Below are positions 45,647 to 56,590 of a DNA stretch of 64,000 bases, piece after piece. The notes beneath the pieces are model-generated. The model was given only the letters and a program-made list of their open reading frames with translations. It was not told the DNA's origin and searched no databases. Position numbers and translations under genes: made by a program. This DNA comes from Leucocoprinus leucothites (Eukaryota > Basidiomycota > Agaricomycetes > Agaricales > Agaricaceae), in NCBI GenBank assembly GCA_013368445.1, contig JAACJO010000005.1, positions 1,240,001 to 1,304,000 on the forward strand, written 5' to 3'. Within the stretch, counting starts at the first letter, position 1. The number at the start of each line of letters is the position of its first letter.

Positions 45647-46777
45647 TTAGAGGAAGAGTCTGAAAGGGTATCCGCGATTCTTGATACGGAAGAAAGAGAC
45701 AAGCACGGAATAGACGATGATAATGACGGCTGACCAAAGATAGATTTGGAAGCGCTGGCGAGTGGGTGAGGGCTGGCTCGGCACGACAAGCACGAGCATA
45801 AGGAACGAAAACGAAAGCAGACCGTCTGCACACACATATTAACATACGCAATGAATGCCAAAGAGCCATGGACTTACAGATGAACGCGACTACGTGAACC
45901 TCTTGACCATATTGACTCTGGAAACCAGCGGCGATCCAGCCTCCTCCACCAACATAAGGCATATTCCTGATCCTCGTGAACATGTATCCAGAGATCATGA
46001 TGAGAGAGGTGAGGACAATGCCGATGGCCCATGTCCAGCGGGACTGGAGAATGGGAGCAGCGAAACGAAGGGACAAGAGGAGTGAAAGACCGAAGATGGA
46101 TGTGAGAACGACACGAGTCCAGTCGATGGGATCACGGTAGGGAATTTTGGTGGGTGTGTAACGAGAGAGGAAGTCAGCGAGAGGGCCGGCCTCAAAACCT
46201 CTGTTGAAGGATGGAATGTGAGTAAATAGGATGAGAAGTTAGAACTTGGAGACGTACTCGGAGAAATCGTATTTGGCTGGAGTGGTCTGGCGAGTTGCGC
46301 GGTTCCCTTCAGAGGGCGTGAAAGCTAGGACGACCGGTGCGGATGACAGACCAAGCTGAGAAAATGTTAGTGGTAAGGCTGAGTAATCTGAAGGACAAGC
46401 GTACTTTTTGGAAGACGGTAGGACCGTCGTCAAAGTCCAGCGTGGCAAAGAAATGGTTGTCGCGCGTATCCTGGGGTGCTTTCGTCCAAGCCTTGGCTAC
46501 GGCATCCCATGCTGGGCCAAATTCCCTTGACGAGTGTCAGCGTGAATATTACAATATCTGGAATGAATTACCTGCAAGGGGTACACTTGCGTCTCTTGTC
46601 AAGCGCCGTGAGCTGGACTGAGGCAGACCAAGTGCGCTTGGGAGATGTCAAGAGATCATAGGAGTTTGCATCGAGCTTGATAATGCCATTTCCCTGCTGG
46701 GAGAGCTTAAGGAGCTTCTCGTAGGGAGTGGCGGCGAAGACGAGGGGCGCGGCGAGGAGGGCGAGGAGAGCCTTCAT
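45647..46777 (-). CDS. OST3: Oligosaccharyltransferase subunit OST3/OST6 (thioredoxin-like)
   Basis: An ER-membrane subunit of the oligosaccharyltransferase complex that tethers substrate proteins through a redox-active lumenal thioredoxin fold. The ATG at 46777 begins a signal peptide (MKALLALLAAPLVFA), then LLTSPKRTWSASVQLTALDK and the redox motif KCTPC (Cys-x2-Cys) followed after an intron by REFGPAWDAVAKAW, LGLSSAPVVLAFTP and DWTRVVLTSIFGLSLLLSLR. Four predicted transmembrane helices follow, with SRWTWAIGIVLTSLIMISGY, MPYVGGGGWIAAGFQSQYGQ and a final FRIKNRGYPFRLFL end. Stop at 45647-45649. About 6-7 exons, roughly 320 residues. It is divergent from PIK1 with only 76 bp between the start codons. 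Confidence 0.92.
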
Positions 46778-46853
46778 GGTGGTAAGACGTGTCTTTTCCC
46801 AAAAAGGAAAGCGGGGTGATATTGAGGAGTGCGGAAATGTTGGGCTGTCTGCA
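46778..46853. promoter_or_regulatory. Extremely short divergent promoter OST3 / PIK1
   Basis: Only 76 bp separate the OST3 and PIK1 start codons. All core-promoter and 5' UTR sequence for both genes has to fit or overlap the coding regions. The segment is AG-rich on the plus strand (CCCAAAAAGGAAAGCGGGG). No TATA box is visible. Confidence 0.5.
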
Positions 46854-49800
46854 ATGACATCGCATGCCCTCCTCCTCCGCCTTTTCCTCTCCCCCACCTT
46901 TTTCTCTCTTCATGTCGCACTCAAGTATTTACTTGTCTATGCGGATAATATAGGCATCACGTATTATCTCACCTGGAGGCTGAGGGAGCTCGATGTGCAC
47001 GAGTTGTACGATGTATGGGGATTTATATGGTGATGAGTGTGTTCACCTGGATGTCGAAGATGTGCTGATTTTTTTTTGTGGGACCAGCCATCTGCTTGTG
47101 ACGCGACCGACAAAGTCGCGGGCTCTTGAGGTCTTTGTTGTTGAAACTGCACAGCGCTCAACCCACATTGCAATGATCGTCCGTCCATTCCTCATTTTCT
47201 TTGTTAATTATCTGAACAGTGTCTAGACACTATGGTTCATGCAAGCTTCATTACACGATCTCTCATCTACCCGCGAATCCCAGTCATTCAACATCTGTCA
47301 ACGTATTCTCCACAAATGCCATGAGATAATATTCAATGATCTACCTCGCCCTTCATCCTCCTCTCCCTACCCCTCCTTCAAGCTCTCTGCCCACTCTCCC
47401 TTTTCTCGGAAAAAGGTCAGACACCATGCTCAACCTACACTTGTCGGTATTGGCGTTGTTCTCGCCGCCACTCCTGGCATGCCCCCACTTGCCGAAATTA
47501 CCGGCCAGATCGCCATTGAACAGGGCCGTGCTGACGACGATGGAAGAGAGCTCCGTAGCTTACAGATGATTGAGACCGATATTGCTCCAGACGTAGTACC
47601 CCAGGCCATTGAATCCGCGGGTGGGGATGACGATGATGCCGATGTGGATGAGGTTGACAGTCCTCAAGTAGAAGAAAATGGCGAAGGCTCGCCGGCCCTT
47701 TTGGGGCAAGCTGATAATCAGAATGCAAACGAACAGGGACCTCAATTAGGTCGCCGGCGTACGATTGCTGCTGCACAGACTGTGCCGGCACTTCCCCTTC
47801 ACTTACGCTCGATCCGGCGTTCACGAGCCTCGGAAGATCCACTCGGTCAACTGGATGCTGAACTGACATCTGCTGCACCCCACCAATCGTCACCTTCTCT
47901 TCCAGGACGAACACCGCTGCGGTCCGCAAGTTCCAATATCTCAGACCACTTACTGGAAAAATATGATCTTCTCGCCCAGACTCAACTACTAAGAGGACAT
48001 TACTGTCACTCTGAGGTATGTCAGTTCCACGGTGGCCTGGGCTGGATTGACCCTCGAAAATAGATCCAATTTATTCTCGACCTCGAGAATATCTGTAACC
48101 GGCTCCTCATTGTCCCAAAGCCTGCACGAGTAAGTGCACTCAGAGCAGAACTCACGGCTCTGAACCACAAGCTCCCAGCAGAGGTTGGTCGCCTTCTAGG
48201 AACGTTCTCTGTCTTTATTAAAACTGCTATTGATAGGTCTGTATGCCGATGTGGTGCAGTTCTTCAGACGCCCCCCGTGGCCCTTATCATATCCCTCAAC
48301 CTCACCACCGTATAGTCCGCATTCCTCCGGGGGAAAGCGTCGTCCTAAATTCAGCAGAACGAGCACCCTACCTGTTGCTCATTGAAATCCTCAACGATGA
48401 TCTTGACTTTGACCCAGCAAAACGGGCTAACAAAGAGGTTCTCAAAAGGATTGTTACGAAAGAGAACGAACGGCAAGGTGCCTCAAAAGACCTCGTCCCC
48501 TTTGGCCGTGGAAAGTTAAAACAACAACTACAGCAAGTGTCAGAACCAGACAGCGACCCGACCACAAATACCGCTCCTCTGCTCGTCCTTCAAACCCCTC
48601 CTTCTGCACCTTCAAGTGCCACACCCGGTGGTGCCTTTCCTCCTGCGGAATCAGGCAATCCAGAAGAGGAGATTGATCTCGTTGAGCAACTCTACGGTTC
48701 AGAAAAACCCTTACGTTCTGCGAATCTTGACATTGGAGAATCTATCGTTTTACCTCCGGCACCGAAAAACAGAGATCTCGACATGGCAGCTTGGTCCACT
48801 TCTCCTTCCACTCCGGGTGCCGTGGATGAACCTAGTAATTCTCGACAAAGCGGCACCATACGACGAAGTCACAGCTATAACGCAAGTCATGGGAGTACGA
48901 AATTACATTCATTACCTGGATCCGCATCTGGGACTAGCACACCACAGGGGCAATCCAACGGTAGTGGCAGTGGTAGTGCTCATGCTGTACTTTCTCTGGA
49001 CGATTATTCGCAACGTATGCGTACAGCAGCTATTATGCTTGCGCAGTTAAATGCAAATCTCGTGAGGGAACAAGTGACACCTATGCCTTTACCTCTTTCT
49101 GCGACTATACCCTCTGCGACGTTGGATGTTGCCTCGTCTATACCATCGTCATCGACGAGTATAGGCGCATGGATTCCGGGTACAAGTTGGCTTATAGGGT
49201 CATCCTCGTCGGCAACCAGTGATGTAACTTCCCCGTCGATAGCAGACCAGCACCAACCACAGCAGCAGACTCGAATGCGATTACAATATGTTGAAGCTCA
49301 GCAGATCAGAGATAGGATTATGAAAGAGATGATGGCACTGGAAGAGGAACGTATGGAGAGGATGAAAGAGAGTCGGTATACTTTTAGTTCCAATGGCAGC
49401 ACTAGTAGTGCAGGATTGGGTATTAGAGGTGTTGATGTCGGTGGTGGAGGCGGCGGCGAGAATTATGCTGAGGACGAAGGCATCATTAGGAGAGAGTTGA
49501 ACAAGGCGGATCCTTCTGCTGTTGTGTTTAGTGAGAGCTGGGCTGCGAAGAAGGTATGACAGTTTTTCTAATCAAAAAGTGGTCCAAGTGCTCACTGGCT
49601 GGGACGTGGTTTAGAGTAGGATAAAGGGTGCATCACCCTATGGTCATCTCGGTAAGTTAATTGACTCAATGTGGAGATAACATTGTTCCTTTAACTCAAC
49701 CCGACGTTATCTGTCCGTTTGCCTTCAACAGCGAACTGGGACTGTGTGTCGGTGATTGTCAAAACGGGTGGCGATCTGCGACAGGAGCAGTTGGCTGTTC

Positions 49801-50823
49801 AGCTTATACGGGAGTTCCAGCGGATATGGACAGAGGAGACCTGTTCCTGTTGGGTGCGATAGTGAGTCCCCCCGGTACTAATTACTGGCAATGATAATTT
49901 CTCATCGGCCGTGAATTTGTAGTTTCCGGATATTGATTCTTGGCGCAACTTCTGGTTTGGTGGAAACCATTACGGATGCCGTGTCGATACACTCCATTAA
50001 GAAAGCCGAGTATGCGAAACGGTTAGCCCAAGGCAAACTCGGCCACGTTACTCTAATGGACCACTTCAAATCAGTTAGTCAATCTCCCTTCGGTCTCATT
50101 CACCGTAGAAATAACCGATCTGAAATAACCAAATGACATCTTACAGACATACGGCGATCCCTCATCCGCTAAATTCGCCCGCGCCCAACGTAACTTTGCA
50201 AAATCCCTCGCAGGCTACTCCATCGTCACGTTCCTACTCCAAGTCAAAGACCGACATAACGGTAACATTCTCCTGGATCGAGACGGTCACCTCATTCACA
50301 TCGATTTCGGTTTCATATTGAGTAACACGCCTGGTAATATCGGGTTTGAAGCTGCTCCATTCAAGTTGCCGCCAGAGTATATTGAGGTGCTTGGAGGTGT
50401 GACTGGAGCTCCGTTCCTCGAATTTAGGAGGTTGTTTAGAGAAGGGTTTGAGGCTGCTAGGAAACATTGCGATCGAATCATCAGTGAGTTTCAGCACATT
50501 TCCGGTTGCCGTGTATATGCGTGTGAGATTTTGTTGACGATAAACGTTGTAGCGCTCGTGGAGTTGATGCAGAAAGACTCGACGTTGCCATGTTTCGCAT
50601 TGTATGGTGAACAGACAGCGCAGCATTTGAGGGATCGATTCCAGCCCACGTTAACACATTCCTTGATCGGAGAGTATGTTGACCGGCTTATTGACACGTC
50701 ACTTGGTTCAAATTGGACCAGATTGTACGATTCTGTGAGTATTCAACATAATTTCACCGAATTTCGGCCTGTGTGGCTGACCATGGACCACAGTATCAAT
50801 ATTATTCACAGTCCATTCTGTAA
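46854..50823 (+). CDS. PIK1: Phosphatidylinositol 4-kinase PIK1 (PI4K beta type)
   Basis: Makes PI4P at the Golgi. The N-terminal lipid-kinase-unique (LKU) region is in short exons: the first reads MTSHALLLRLFLSPTFF, DNIGITYYLTWRLRELDVHE and, after the intron ending about 47089, CHLLVTRPTKSRALEVFVVE; then TLWFMQASL and FNICQRILHKCHEIIF. A disordered Ser/Asp/Glu-rich segment and a second conserved block (PHHRIVRIPPGESVVLNSAE, LLLIEILNDDLDFDP) follow. The C-terminal catalytic domain has WDCVSVIVKTGGDLRQEQLA (ATP lysine), FRILILGATSGLVETITDAV, KDRHNGNILLDRDGHLIHID and FGFILSNTPGNIGFEAAPFK (catalytic and DFG loop). The last exon ends YQYYSQSIL with TAA at 50821-50823. Short exons make the N-terminus easy to miss; its LKU match supports the start at 46854. 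Confidence 0.9.
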
Positions 50824-51161
50824 TGGACTTTTCCCCCCTTGTTTCTTGTTCATTTCTTGTGCACATGTAATAACCGTCTTATCAACGCCGATTTACGCCA
50901 CTGCTCGATCGTCCACATAAATATTCCAAAGCAAAGAAAGAAAGTGGAGTATTAAATAGGTGCCAAGTAACTAAGTAACAACTTTAGGGAACAAGGAACG
51001 ATAGCTATAGAACGACCGTCCCAAAGGTCAAAGTCTTTACAGATATAACAGATGCCAGCAATCAGTCGAAAAAATGGGTAACTAGATATAGCGAGAGGAC
51101 TAATTGCTATGGTGCAGTTTTTTTTGGAAGCGCAGCTGGACGCATAGTGTGATTTGAGGTC
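50824..51161. other. Convergent spacer PIK1 / mannosyltransferase A
   Basis: 338 bp between stop codons. Contains the likely 3' UTRs; an AT-rich element with AAATATTCC near 50920 and a nine-base T run at 51117-51125 on the plus strand. No gene seen. Confidence 0.45.
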
Positions 51162-53371
51162 TCATTGTTCGAAGAGCCGGTCGTAGCGGTTCAGACACGA
51201 GTACCCCTCACGGTCTGTCGGTGTGTAGGAAGATAATGGTCAGGGAAACCCGCATGCGAAGTTGTGAGAAGCTGGAAGAGACTGCGCACCAAAGTTCTCC
51301 GATTCATCGCACCAGCATTTGCCTTTCTTGTGAGCGCTGCCCTGTGGGCAGTGCTGGAAGGGCTCGTGGCGATAACCTTAATAAGGGAGGAAGGAGTATT
51401 TTAGTTCCTTGCTATATCATGACGGATTTAGATTGTCGCAAGGCACTCACCAATGTCATTGAAGAAGTGCTATTTTATCATAAGGGGTATAGGTTAATTT
51501 TGACGTGCTGCGCATGTATGGTCGGTGCCGAAAAAAAACTCACGATCTGGTCTCTCTTTGCGAATAGAGAGGCACCGATACTATGGACAGGAGCATCGCC
51601 CCATCGCTATTATAGAACTATTAGAAGAAGGCGCTTGGCTGTTTGCTTCAATTTACCTCATAATAGAATCCACCTTTCTTGTCGAGATGGTCAAAGAACT
51701 TGGAATATGCCTCTCCTCTCCAGAAGTCGAGGTCACCGATTTCGAAGTTGCTCCAGACTGAGCGAAGAAAGAGCTTCAGAATAAAATCAATGGGAAGAGT
51801 GGGCTGGACGCACAGTGGCAACGGTTATAGGTGTTTCCATTATCGTCCGACAAGAATTCCATCGCGTTTCCTTCTGCTACGAGATCTGGGCTATCGTTGA
51901 TGAATTCTGAGAGATAACAGTTGAGCATTTGCGTGTGTCAGAGTGGATAGTAAATTCCAACCTTTGACTGTCTGCCACAGAGTTGGGATGGTAGTCTCGT
52001 ATTCGTATAACGAGATGGTGAACCCTTGAATTGGATGTTTAAACTTGGAATGAAACCGGATGCATTAAGTTACTCACCATAGACCTTCTTCTCATCCTCC
52101 ATGAACAAGAATGGATCATAATCGATATCACAGAAGAATTTGACATCAGGTCTGTAGATTCACGTCAGAAGCGATTTCGCAGATCGCAGTGAAATGGTTA
52201 ACACTCACTCGACTCTGTAGGACATGAACGACACCAATGCAAATGAAAATTTAAAATCTCCCCGCCTACTGATATAATTCTAGACGAACCTCCAGTAGTA
52301 TCTATACGGCTTTAGGATTTCTTGTCTGTAGAAGAACTATACAACAATCATCAGCAACGACCGAACATGAGATATTGCGAGCCGAACTGACACCAGAGTT
52401 AAAGCGGCACATATTGCGGTATCTGGCCACCTGATATTAGCTAACAACAATAGAGCTTGGCCATCTAGACATACGGTACACTTCCTGGGTGGCATTATGA
52501 GCATCAAAAAGCATTTCGCAAATCAGCTGCTAACAAACGCACCGCCATAAATAACATTGTTCTTCATCATGTCTTTCCTTGCCTCCTTTGCCTTCTCCTC
52601 ATCGATCCAGTCCGGCTGGAACCAATCCTCACGTGGAATAAGACCATACTTGACAGTCGCATCCGTCAATTCCTCAATCCGTCTATTATTCGAGGGAAAT
52701 TGAAATATCATGATGTCAGTGCCCATCATCAAGCCAAGCCAACGGCGTTTTGGCATAGAGAAAACTCACCGCTTGAACTTGTCCTCAAAAGGCTGCTCAT
52801 TCAAGAACACATAGTCATAACCAAACTTCTTATTGAACCTATCCTCCATCTGTTTCACGCTGCTCACGACGCCATTGAGATCGGTGTTCCGGGCTATAGT
52901 TAGAGACGTTGATGTGTTCATCATCATCATCATCATCATGGGACCCATCGTTCAGTAACCAATTAGTGACACGTAAACAGAATATTGTTTAGCATTCGCT
53001 TTAGAGAGCAAAACGGGAGAAGAAAACTCACCGAGAATGACAATGGCAGCATTGGCTTTACGCTCCGGCGGTGATGTCTTATTTTCCTTGAGGTAGTATT
53101 CCTCCCCAATTGGTGTTTCGTACGGCAGCTTGTTGTTATTAGGTCCCGAGAGGTGTTTCTTGAGGTTATCTAAGGAGGTTGCCCTTCCATATACCTCATT
53201 TGAGAAGCTCAGGATGTAGTGTAAACTGATCTGTAAGCATTAATTTCAAAGAAGGCAAGGAACGTCAGCCTGAGTTCAGAAAGTCTGCGCAGCATTCTCC
53301 TGATTTCGGAGTTTTGTGCTACTTACGATTATGACCAGGACCAAGAAGACATAGCGCATTGCGGTCATCAT
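51162..53371 (-). CDS. Alpha-1,2-mannosyltransferase A, GT15 (KTR/MNT) family
   Basis: A type II Golgi enzyme that adds alpha-1,2-mannose to N- or O-glycans. The start ATG-ATG at 53371 begins a short cytosolic tail and signal anchor MMTAMRYVFLVLVII, spliced to SLHYILSFSNEVYG. The catalytic domain shows ANAAIVILARNTDLNGVVSS, VKQMEDRFNKKFGYDYVFLN, DVKFFCDIDYDPF, SVWSNFEIGDLDFWRGEA-like segment, GGFYYE and RWGDAPVHSI-like segment, and the C-terminal CPQGSAHKKGKCWC with DREGYSCLNRYDRLFEQ; the family's usual cysteines are present. Stop TGA at 51162-51164. Exons are very small near the 3' end: HFFNDIG is a 19-nt exon (51451-51469). Tandem with gene B (54018-55975) in the same direction, about 650 bp apart, so they likely arose by duplication, yet their intron patterns differ. 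About 400 residues. Confidence 0.9.
52918..52938. repeat. (TCA)7 microsatellite
   Basis: Seven TCA triplets in a row on the plus strand, followed by TG. It lies in an intron of mannosyltransferase gene A, between the exon with ILARN and the one upstream, so length change would not alter the protein. Useful as a strain marker. Confidence 0.85.
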
Positions 53372-54017
53372 GGTGGGCAAAACAAAGGGTGTCCCTCGAA
53401 GTCGAGGAGGAACACTTGGCGGAGAGACTGAAGGTAATGGGAAAAGAAGTGAAGATTGCAGGTGCCTGTGGAGGCGCTCGCCTAACTTTGGTGTTCAGCA
53501 CTGGATTGTTGCCATCAGGTGTATCAGGTGCATCAGAGGCACGTGTTGGTCTCTATGTGTTAATTGGGTCTTGGACCCACTAGCGCCCGCTGCATTCATG
53601 CCAGTCCGTCAGGTCCTCGTGGGCTGGCTCTACTTGGTTCTACTCTATGCTGAGATATAGTAGGAACCGTAATGTGGTTAACACTCTGTGACGCCTTGTT
53701 GATTTCTGCGAGTGCTACAGGCGTGATTGACAGCTATCATTTTACTTGTCGGCACAATTCCACCGAGTATCGACTATGTCGATTTTGCCACGTTTCTCTG
53801 TACCCCCATACAATTGTTGTTGGGTGTTGAAAAGACATTCGATAACAATAACATGGTAAGATCCAAAAGAACAAAGAAAATCACCTCCAAGGGAGGTAGC
53901 ACTACAACCGATAAGTACTGTAGAACTAAAAATACACTGCAGGTCTACGATAAGGCCAGCTCATCCATCCGCTAATCATGAGCATTAGATGGAACCCCTC
54001 TTTTCCAGTCCTGCAAT
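53372..54017. other. Spacer between tandem mannosyltransferase genes
   Basis: 646 bp between the start of gene A (minus strand) and the stop of gene B. It should hold the promoter of A near its start and the 3' end of B. Small plus-strand frames at 53359-53660 and 53727-53975 have no family resemblance or splice structure. No gene is supported. Confidence 0.5.
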
Positions 54018-55975
54018 TCAATTAAACAAATTCTCAAAGCGCTTGAGGCAGGAATTAGGGGCATAATCTAAAAAGAGACCGGTGAGAAGAGCTCGGCGTT
54101 GCGAATAGCCCGTTAATCAAACGTACCGAAACTGTCCTTCGAATCGCATGAACATCGTCCTCTTGTCCAGTCCTCTCCCGACGGACAATGTTGGAAGGGA
54201 TCGTGGCGGTACCCGATGTCACGGAAGAAATGAACCTGATCTTTTGATGCAAACAGCGAAGCAGCTATACTGTGAACCGGCGCATCTCCCCATCGCTGAA
54301 ATAAACGTCACTTTCAATCCAAGCTTATCTTACCTCTCAGGTACTCACCTCATAGTAGAAACCGCCTTTCGATTCTAGGTGCTCAAAGAACTTCTGGTAT
54401 GCCTCACCTCGCCAAAAGTCCATGTCGGCAATCTCGAAATTACTCCAGACTACGACGACAGGAATCAGACTAAATTCAGGGTATCAGCACCGATGAACTC
54501 ACAATGACAAAGGTTGTATCCAACACCACCATTGTCCGACAAGAAGCGTAACGAGTTGTTTGGATGCAAATACTCAGGGTTTCTCTTCACGAATTCTAGG
54601 GGACATGAGTCAATGTTGCAGTGGAGCCGAAAGTGGAACGTTCTCACCTTTGACCGTTGACCAGAGTGTCGGAATTGTTGGTTCCCATTCAATGAGAGAA
54701 ATGGTGAAACCTAAAATATCGTAAGCATTATACAGTATGGCCGGTGAACCAAGCACTCACTGTAAACTTTATTATTCTCTTCCATGAAAACGAAGGGATC
54801 ATATGTGACGTCGCAGAAGAATTGCACGCCTGGCCTGTGGTGGAAATCCTGTCAATATCATGGCGCCTATTTTTAGCTTGACGGAGATAGAAACACTCAC
54901 TCGACCCTATTAAAGAACATTTGATATATATTCTTAGTCAAGTTTCTCAAGAAGCGCAGCATGCCATGCGGCTTACCGCCAGTAGTAACGATATTGCTGC
55001 AGTAATTCGTGCTTAAAAAAGAACTAGGGGATCATCTCAGCAAATGCTGTCATTCGGCTGTGCGATAAGGTACTCACCCCAGAGTTAAAACGACACATAT
55101 TGCGGTATCTGCAAGGGGATTGAGTTGACGGCGCGTGTTTTGTAACACGTCTGACTTACGGGACACTGCCTGAAGAGATGAACATCAGGACTGGTAGACA
55201 TGAAACAGATCAAGCTTGGAGCTGGTGCTTACCAGCGTAAATGATACCCTGAGCCATCATACGTGAGCGACCCGATCTTGCGCGGTCCTCGTCAATCCAG
55301 TCGGGCTGATACCAGTGGTCATGCGGAATGAGCCCAAAATGAATGGGCGCATCAGTCAGTACTCGGACTCGCCTGGATCATCTCTCAGAACCGTATTACT
55401 GTCCAAAACAATAGGAACGCACTCCTTGAACTCTTCTGTGAACGGCTCCTCGTTCAGCAGGACCCAGGGGTAGCCGTAGTGCCTGTTGAACCGGTCCTCC
55501 ATCTGCCGAATGCTTGAAACCGCCCCGGCGAGGTCGGAATTCCGGCATAGAAAGACAAAAGTCGCGTTTGCGCGTTTTGGCGGCGGTGGAATGTCAACTA
55601 CTGTAGTGGTGGTGATAGTGACTTCGGCAGCAGGCACCTCGATCAGCTCGGTGGTCGTAGTCGTCTCAATCTCCGTAGTTGTCGCCACGGGCAGCTCGTC
55701 ATAGTCGGTGTCATTAAGGAAGAGTGGCGGGAGGGTGGCCGCGGTCGAGTTGAAGACTCGATCGTGCGCCTTTTGCCATTTTTCGCTGAGGTTTGAAAAA
55801 CTCGCAAGGCGGGAATAGTCATTATGTAGCATGCTCAGGACATAGTGGATTGTGATCTGGGCCCAATTGAAATAAGTGACAAATTAGGAAGTGGACGAGG
55901 CAAACTTACGACAGCGACGACAATAACGAGGATGAACTTCCTAGGACTGGAGGCAAAGAGGGGGAAAGCAGCCAT
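54018..55975 (-). CDS. Alpha-1,2-mannosyltransferase B, GT15 (KTR/MNT) family
   Basis: Paralogue of gene A, same Golgi role expected. Start ATG 55975; the N-terminal anchor reads FILVIVVAV after MAAFPLFASSPRK, then HYVLSMLHNDYSRLA and a stem region rich in Thr/Glu/Val (TTTEIETTTTTELIEVP), which is longer than that of A. The catalytic part has ANATFVFLCRNSDLAGAVSS, IRQMEDRFNRHYGYPWVLLN, GLIPHDHWYQPDWIDED, ISLIEWEPTIPTLWSTVK, DNGGVGYNLC, WSNFEIADMDFWRGEAYQK and GGFYYE, followed by RWGDAPVHSIAASLFASKD, DIGYRHDPFQHCPSGEDW and a final DYAPNSCLKRFENLFN. Stop TGA at 54018-54020. Here DQVHFFRDIGYRHDPF lies in one uninterrupted exon, unlike A. About 450 residues. Confidence 0.9.
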
Positions 55976-56590
55976 GGGAAGAGGAAGAGGAGGGTGGGGG
56001 ATCAGAGAAAGAAAACAGCGGGATCTTTAATAGAAGAGGAGCATAGCAGTAGCCGGGTCGTGGAGAGGAGATTTCGGGATAAGACAAGTGGAGTTTCTGC
56101 TCTTCCTCACAGTAACCATCACCGCTTTTTCTCGTGCGAACCCTCGCACTCCACTCTCGTATCGACCCTCCGATCTTCTAGATTCACATTTCCCCGTCAC
56201 GTTTGGCCTCTTGTCATTCAGCCACCGTTCGCCTATTACTACACTATTACAGCCGCTCGGCTCATCCGTGCGGACCAGAATTGCGCAGTTGCGGTCAGGG
56301 CGTCAGGCAAGCCGGGGTGTTGGAGCGAGAACAGTGGGGAACTGCTGTCAGGCGATAGTTCTGAGTGTCCGAAACACATCCGTCGAGTAGATACATAACG
56401 TACCCGTTGTAAACAGCAGAGTAGACATACGACAGCCTACAGGAGAAATATGCAATATTCTCACCATACTTTATTCTCACCACTCTCAGGGTGACCTGCC
56501 ATTTTCTGACCGCCGACAACGTTTGTCTCTGTTTGGTTCGTTTTTCTCCAGCTTGCCCCGTCATTATTTAGTCCTCCTCCTCTACCCGTC
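55976..56590. promoter_or_regulatory. Divergent spacer mannosyltransferase B / TOM40
   Basis: 615 bp between opposed start codons. No gene is supported: a plus-strand frame (55994-56398) and its shadows have no family features. A run of TC-rich sequence at about 56130-56260 and a C/T stretch at 56555-56590 precede the TOM40 ATG. Promoters of both genes should be here. Confidence 0.45.

Noticed and set aside
47239..48063. A separate gene starting at 47239
   Set aside because: This frame is an internal exon of PIK1; LKU motifs upstream (46854-47220) and kinase motifs downstream join into one gene.
51221..51784. Plus-strand frame of 187 codons
   Set aside because: Antisense of mannosyltransferase A exons, which show conserved GT15 motifs on the minus strand.
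53319..53975. Small frames between the two mannosyltransferases
   Set aside because: No family features; the gap acts as promoter and 3' flank.
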